Positions 17,255 to 20,176 of a stretch of 20,176 bases of DNA are shown piece by piece. The notes under the pieces were generated by a model. That model saw only the letters and a program-made list of their open reading frames with translations. It did not search any database and was not told the origin of the DNA. Each line of letters starts with the position of its first letter. Positions within the stretch are counted from its first letter, which is position 1. The stretch spans positions 1 to 20,176 of the forward strand of contig CALPMR020000023.1 of assembly GCA_943324725.2 (NCBI GenBank). Reading direction: 5' to 3'. Origin of the DNA: Bordetella parapertussis. Lineage in GTDB: Bacteria; Cyanobacteriota; Cyanobacteriia; PCC-6307; Cyanobiaceae. The position numbers and the translations under genes were made by a program.

Positions 17255-18309
17255 ACGGCTGCCTCCAGCAGCTCGTTGACGGCCTTGCCCGTTTCAAAGA
17301 AGACACGGGCATTCTCCTCCGGAGTGCCGGGCAGGATGCCGTGGCCGAGATTGAGAATGTGGCGGCGGCCCCTGGCCTTGCGCACCGTGTCGAGGATGCG
17401 CTCACGGATGCCTTCGGGGGTGCCGAACAGCAGTCCGGGATCGACGTTGCCCTGCACGCCGATGTGCTCCGGCAGGCGGGCGATGCCCTCGGCCATGTCC
17501 ACGGTCCAGTCCAGGGAGATGATGTCGATGCCGGTGCGGGCCATGCGCTCCAGCACCCCGGCGCTGCCGGAGATGTAGAGGATCAGCGGCGTGTCGGGGT
17601 GGGTGGCCTTCACCTGGTCGATCACCCGTTTCTGATAAGGGGCGGCGAAGGTGTCGTAGTCGATCGGGCTGAGCTGGCCGGCCCAGGAATCAAACAGTTG
17701 CACCACCTGCGCACCGGAATCGATCTGATAGCGCACATAGGTGGCGATCGAATCGGCCAGATGGCCCAGCAGCTGGTGCAGCAGCGCCGGCTCGCGGAAG
17801 GCCATGGCCTTGATCACCGAATAGGTCTTGGAGCTCTTGCCCTCCACCGCATAGGCGGCCAGGGTCCAGGGAGCACCGACGAAACCGAGCACCGTGGCGG
17901 CGTTGCCGACATCGGCCCGCAGCCGGCCCAGCACTTCGCCGACGAACGGCAAGGCCTCGGCGGGATTGAGCGGGCGCAGGGCATCGACCTGGGCCTGGGA
18001 GCGGATGGCGGGCTCGATGATCGGGCCCTTGCTCTCGATGATGTCGAAGTCGATGCCCATGCCCGGCAGGGGCGTGAGGATGTCGGAAAACAGGATCACG
18101 CCATCGGGGGCGAAGGCGTGGAAGGGCTGCATCGAGATCTCATAGGAGAGATCAGGGTTTTCCGAGCGCTCGCGGAAGCCGGGGTGACGATCGCGCAGGT
18201 CGCGGTAGACCTTCATGTAGCGGCCCGCCTGGCGCATCATCCACACCGGTGGCCGCTCCACCTGCTCACCTCGGGCGGCGCGCAGCAGCAGGGGAGCGAT
18301 GTCGGTCAT
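17251..18309 (-). CDS. hemE: Uroporphyrinogen decarboxylase
   Basis: A cytosolic enzyme that removes four acetate carboxyls from uroporphyrinogen III to give coproporphyrinogen III, the branch toward haem and chlorophyll. It has 352 residues, normal for the family. The N-terminal signature [13 protein letters not shown] (20-32) holds the substrate-binding arginines. [14 protein letters not shown] carries the conserved catalytic aspartate. The second signature is [16 protein letters not shown]. The C-terminal [15 protein letters not shown] is also typical. ATG 18309 gives the expected N-terminus. Its stop overlaps the start of the downstream SDR gene. The upstream spacer is gene-poor and ends at an IS transposase, so hemE must have its own promoter there, though I cannot point to one with confidence. 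Confidence 0.97.
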   Translation of the reverse strand: MTDIAPLLLRAARGEQVERPPVWMMRQAGRYMKVYRDLRDRHPGFRERSENPDLSYEISMQPFHAFAPDGVILFSDILTPLPGMGIDFDIIESKGPIIEPAIRSQAQVDALRPLNPAEALPFVGEVLGRLRADVGNAATVLGFVGAPWTLAAYAVEGKSSKTYSVIKAMAFREPALLHQLLGHLADSIATYVRYQIDSGAQVVQLFDSWAGQLSPIDYDTFAAPYQKRVIDQVKATHPDTPLILYISGSAGVLERMARTGIDIISLDWTVDMAEGIARLPEHIGVQGNVDPGLLFGTPEGIRERILDTVRKARGRRHILNLGHGILPGTPEENARVFFETGKAVNELLEAAV

Positions 18310-18777
18310 GGATCCGCTGTAAGAGAGCGATTGGGCAACTTAGCTGAACGGCCCACCACGAGGCGATGCTGCGCTTCCAGACCCTTACAGCCGAAAAGCG
18401 GCGGCAACTCCAATGCTCTGAACTCTCACGGGGCACACCCGATCGGGGAAGCCGGCAGGTGGCCCACACCGTCAGCCTGACCTTAACGAATAAGGGAATG
18501 GCCGGCAGGCGCTTATTGGTGCGGCCAAGCAAATAAAAATAGGTCAAAATTGATCACGATGGCAGGAATTAATGCCACCAACTATTCTTGCTGAGGCTCA
18601 ACAGTATAATGCACCAAGGCATCGCCATGGACAAACCTTTTCAAGAAAAAGTTACTAGCCAGCCAGGAGTTTGTCTCACATACCCTCAACCCCCGCGCCA
18701 GCTCCCCACGGCTCCGAACTGGAGACTTGAACGTTTTGTTATGGATCAATGAGGTCTGCCTTCCGCCGGCCCCTCCC
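18310..18777. other. Spacer between hemE and the IS, partly AT-rich
   Basis: 468 bases without a convincing gene. Roughly 18500-18660 is markedly AT-rich compared with the rest of the window. It holds a 5-bp hairpin CCTTA/TAAGG (18481-18495), a direct repeat GCCGGCAGG (about 18451 and 18501), and a TATAAT at 18605-18610 without a well-spaced -35. A 41-codon open frame runs from ATG 18627 to TGA 18752 on the plus strand, reading MDKPFQEKVTSQPG at its start; I do not call it a gene. The near end of the insertion sequence probably lies in the last 100 bases or so, but I could not recognise its terminal inverted repeat. Confidence 0.5.
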
Positions 18778-20176
18778 TCAGGCTCCCGCCAGTGCTGCTC
18801 TGTGCAGCTTGCGGATGTTGTGGGTGATGGCCATCAAGTGCCATTCCCCATTCACCTGCTCGAGGCCCCTTAATAGGAAGCGATCCAGGCCTCTGGCTGC
18901 TTTGATCTGGCCAAACACCGGCTCGACGATCGTCTTGCGCAGGGCGTAGATCGCTTGGCCCGCCTTGGATCGGATCTTGCGGACCATCAGCCCCCTTGCA
19001 TTCAGATCCCGTGGTGTCGGCCCCCTTGATGGACGGGGTCGTTTGCCGTGTTGCTGCCTGCTGGTGGAGACGTAGACATCCAGCTTGCGCTGTTCGCAGG
19101 TCTCGATATTGCCGGTGCTGCAGTAACCCGCATCCGCGATCAGCTTGTCCGGTAGCTGGCCGGTGTTGGCGACGATCCGCTCGACCATCGGAATCAGATG
19201 GGGTGTATCACTGGCCTGGTTGCTCACCCCGACCGCCACGATCACCTGATGATCGCCATCGACTGCAGCCTGGCAGTTGTAGCCCTGGATCCAGCCGTCA
19301 ACACCTTTGAGGATGTGGCTGTCCGGGTCGGTGTAGGCGCAGCCTTCCGCGCAGCGGTGGTTGCGTTGGGCGTTGCCCCTCGGATTGCCTGTCGCATCGG
19401 TGGGCAGGTTGCGGCTGGGCATCGCCTGGGGATCAGATTTCGCGTCCAGTTCCGGAGCCTGGCGGCCCGTGGCCGCTGCCTTTTCGGTCGCCGTTTCCCG
19501 GGCTGTCTGGGCGCGTTGGCGTGCAGATCGGGCCCGACGGGCAGCTTTCTCTTTGGCCTTGGCATCGGCCTGGCTCGTTTCAGCCTCAGCCACCTGTTGC
19601 TCGGCCTCTTTGGCCAGCTGCTGGCGCTGGCGGGCCTGATCAGCTGCCGCCTCAGCTTCCAGCTCTGCTCTGGCCTTGCGGAGTACCTCGATCCGGTCCT
19701 GTCGGCGCTGCAGCACCGGCGGCAGCTCATGGCCACGCTTGTCCTTGCCGTAGCGCTCGTCTTCCTGGGCGTCGATCAGTTCGGCCTTACGCAGCAGCGC
19801 CGTCATCTCGGCCTTCAATTGCTCCTCGGCTTTGAGCATCCGCTCGTGGCTCATCGCTTTGTGTTTGGAGGAATTGGCTTTCATCTTGGTGCCGTCCAGC
19901 GCCACGTTGCCCAGGCTCACCAGGCCCGCCTTCTGGCACAGGCGCAGCACCTGCACAAACAGACCAGCCAGGGCATCAAGGTGGACGAGGCGGAAATCAC
20001 TGATGCGGCTGTGATCCGGCTGCTGATTGCCGGTCAGAACACGAAAGGCGGCGTCCTCCCAGCAGGCCTTCTCGATCTTCCTGGAGCTGGGCAACCCGAC
20101 GCAGTAGGCGTAGAGGAGCAAGACCACCATCATCCTGGGCTCATAAGCCTTGACCCCACGCGGATCCCGCTGCTGA
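18778..20176 (-). mobile_element. IS1182-type insertion sequence, right part outside the window
   Basis: The stretch is occupied by one transposase gene cut by the window edge, so only the 3' side of the element is present. The terminal inverted repeats and target duplication are not identified; the true element boundary is probably a little below 18778. The region has no HIP1 site. The visible transposase frame is unbroken, so the copy could be active. Confidence 0.8.
18778..20176 (-). CDS. IS1182 family DDE transposase (5' end outside window)
   Basis: A DNA transposase, incomplete at its N-terminus because the frame runs off the window edge. Upstream of the first Met at 20133 the frame stays open with RGVKAYEPR before MMVVLLLYAYC, as in IS1182 N-termini (DUF772-type), so 20133 is not the true start. 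From that Met (451 residues) the DDE triad appears as D80 (VALDGTKMKANSS), D334 (LIADAGYCSTGN) and E404 (KTIVEPVFGQIKAARG). Between the first two acidic residues lies a long Ala/Lys/Glu/Arg-rich coiled-coil insertion (about 98-220), then a short Cys/His segment, RNHRCAEGCAYTDPDSHIL (258-276). The C-terminus ends normally. It reads toward hemE, 468 bases away. Confidence 0.93.
   Translation of the reverse strand, partial: QQRDPRGVKAYEPRMMVVLLLYAYCVGLPSSRKIEKACWEDAAFRVLTGNQQPDHSRISDFRLVHLDALAGLFVQVLRLCQKAGLVSLGNVALDGTKMKANSSKHKAMSHERMLKAEEQLKAEMTALLRKAELIDAQEDERYGKDKRGHELPPVLQRRQDRIEVLRKARAELEAEAAADQARQRQQLAKEAEQQVAEAETSQADAKAKEKAARRARSARQRAQTARETATEKAAATGRQAPELDAKSDPQAMPSRNLPTDATGNPRGNAQRNHRCAEGCAYTDPDSHILKGVDGWIQGYNCQAAVDGDHQVIVAVGVSNQASDTPHLIPMVERIVANTGQLPDKLIADAGYCSTGNIETCEQRKLDVYVSTSRQQHGKRPRPSRGPTPRDLNARGLMVRKIRSKAGQAIYALRKTIVEPVFGQIKAARGLDRFLLRGLEQVNGEWHLMAITHNIRKLHRAALAGA

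Noticed and set aside
18588..18610. Promoter TTGCTG with TATAAT
   Set aside because: The spacer is only 11 bases, too short for a normal sigma-70 type promoter; the TATAAT alone in AT-rich DNA is weak evidence.
18627..18752. A 41-codon plus-strand open frame in the hemE-IS spacer
   Set aside because: Too short and without recognisable features or a clear ribosome-binding site; could be chance in AT-rich DNA.

Overview
The window looks like chromosomal DNA of a GC-rich picocyanobacterium of the Synechococcus/Cyanobium type. The evidence is a cytochrome c6 precursor, cyanobacterial protein families (DUF1824-like, DUF2721, a cyanobacterial ClC, a Coq4-like protein), a class I ClpB, and eight copies of the cyanobacterial HIP1 palindrome GCGATCGC. 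No rRNA, tRNA, CRISPR array or phage genes are visible. Almost everything is housekeeping or conserved hypothetical. The one clear mobile element is an IS1182-type transposase at the right edge, cut by the window end.

Layout. 1-3.6 kb (+): DUF1824-like protein, hemC, and a ClC chloride transporter whose TTG start overlaps the hemC end. 3.5-6.9 kb (-): a 54-residue protein, a secreted L,D-transpeptidase, inorganic pyrophosphatase and an M32 carboxypeptidase. 7.1-10.3 kb: a secreted HExxH protein (+), an OsmC-type protein (-), a DUF2721 membrane protein (+), a DCC-type thiol oxidoreductase (-), a YjbQ/UPF0047 protein (+) and a small Cys-rich membrane protein (-). 10.4-12.1 kb (+): a coiled-coil hypothetical, pterin-4a-carbinolamine dehydratase and a Coq4-like protein. 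12.15-15.3 kb (-): clpB and a small exported Cys-rich protein. 15.4-16.1 kb: a 75-residue hypothetical (+) facing petJ (-), with an intrinsic terminator between them. 16.2-18.3 kb (-): hemE and an SDR-family protein that starts inside the hemE stop codon. 18.3-18.8 kb: a gene-poor, partly AT-rich spacer. 18.8 kb to the end (-): the IS1182 transposase.

How it fits together. hemC and hemE are two steps of tetrapyrrole synthesis, about 16 kb apart on opposite strands. petJ supplies a lumenal electron carrier that needs haem. hemC-clc, ppa-ldt, hemE-SDR and PCD-Coq4 are probable co-transcribed pairs judged by spacing or overlap. Gene orientation alternates often, and most convergent junctions carry a GC-rich hairpin, only one of them with a clear U-tract.

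I found no obvious new multi-gene system. The observations most worth a second look are the secreted HExxH protein, the Coq4-like protein beside a pterin dehydratase in an organism expected to lack ubiquinone, the ClC lacking the usual internal proton glutamate, the overlapping alternative hairpins before hemC, and the AT-rich spacer between hemE and the IS.
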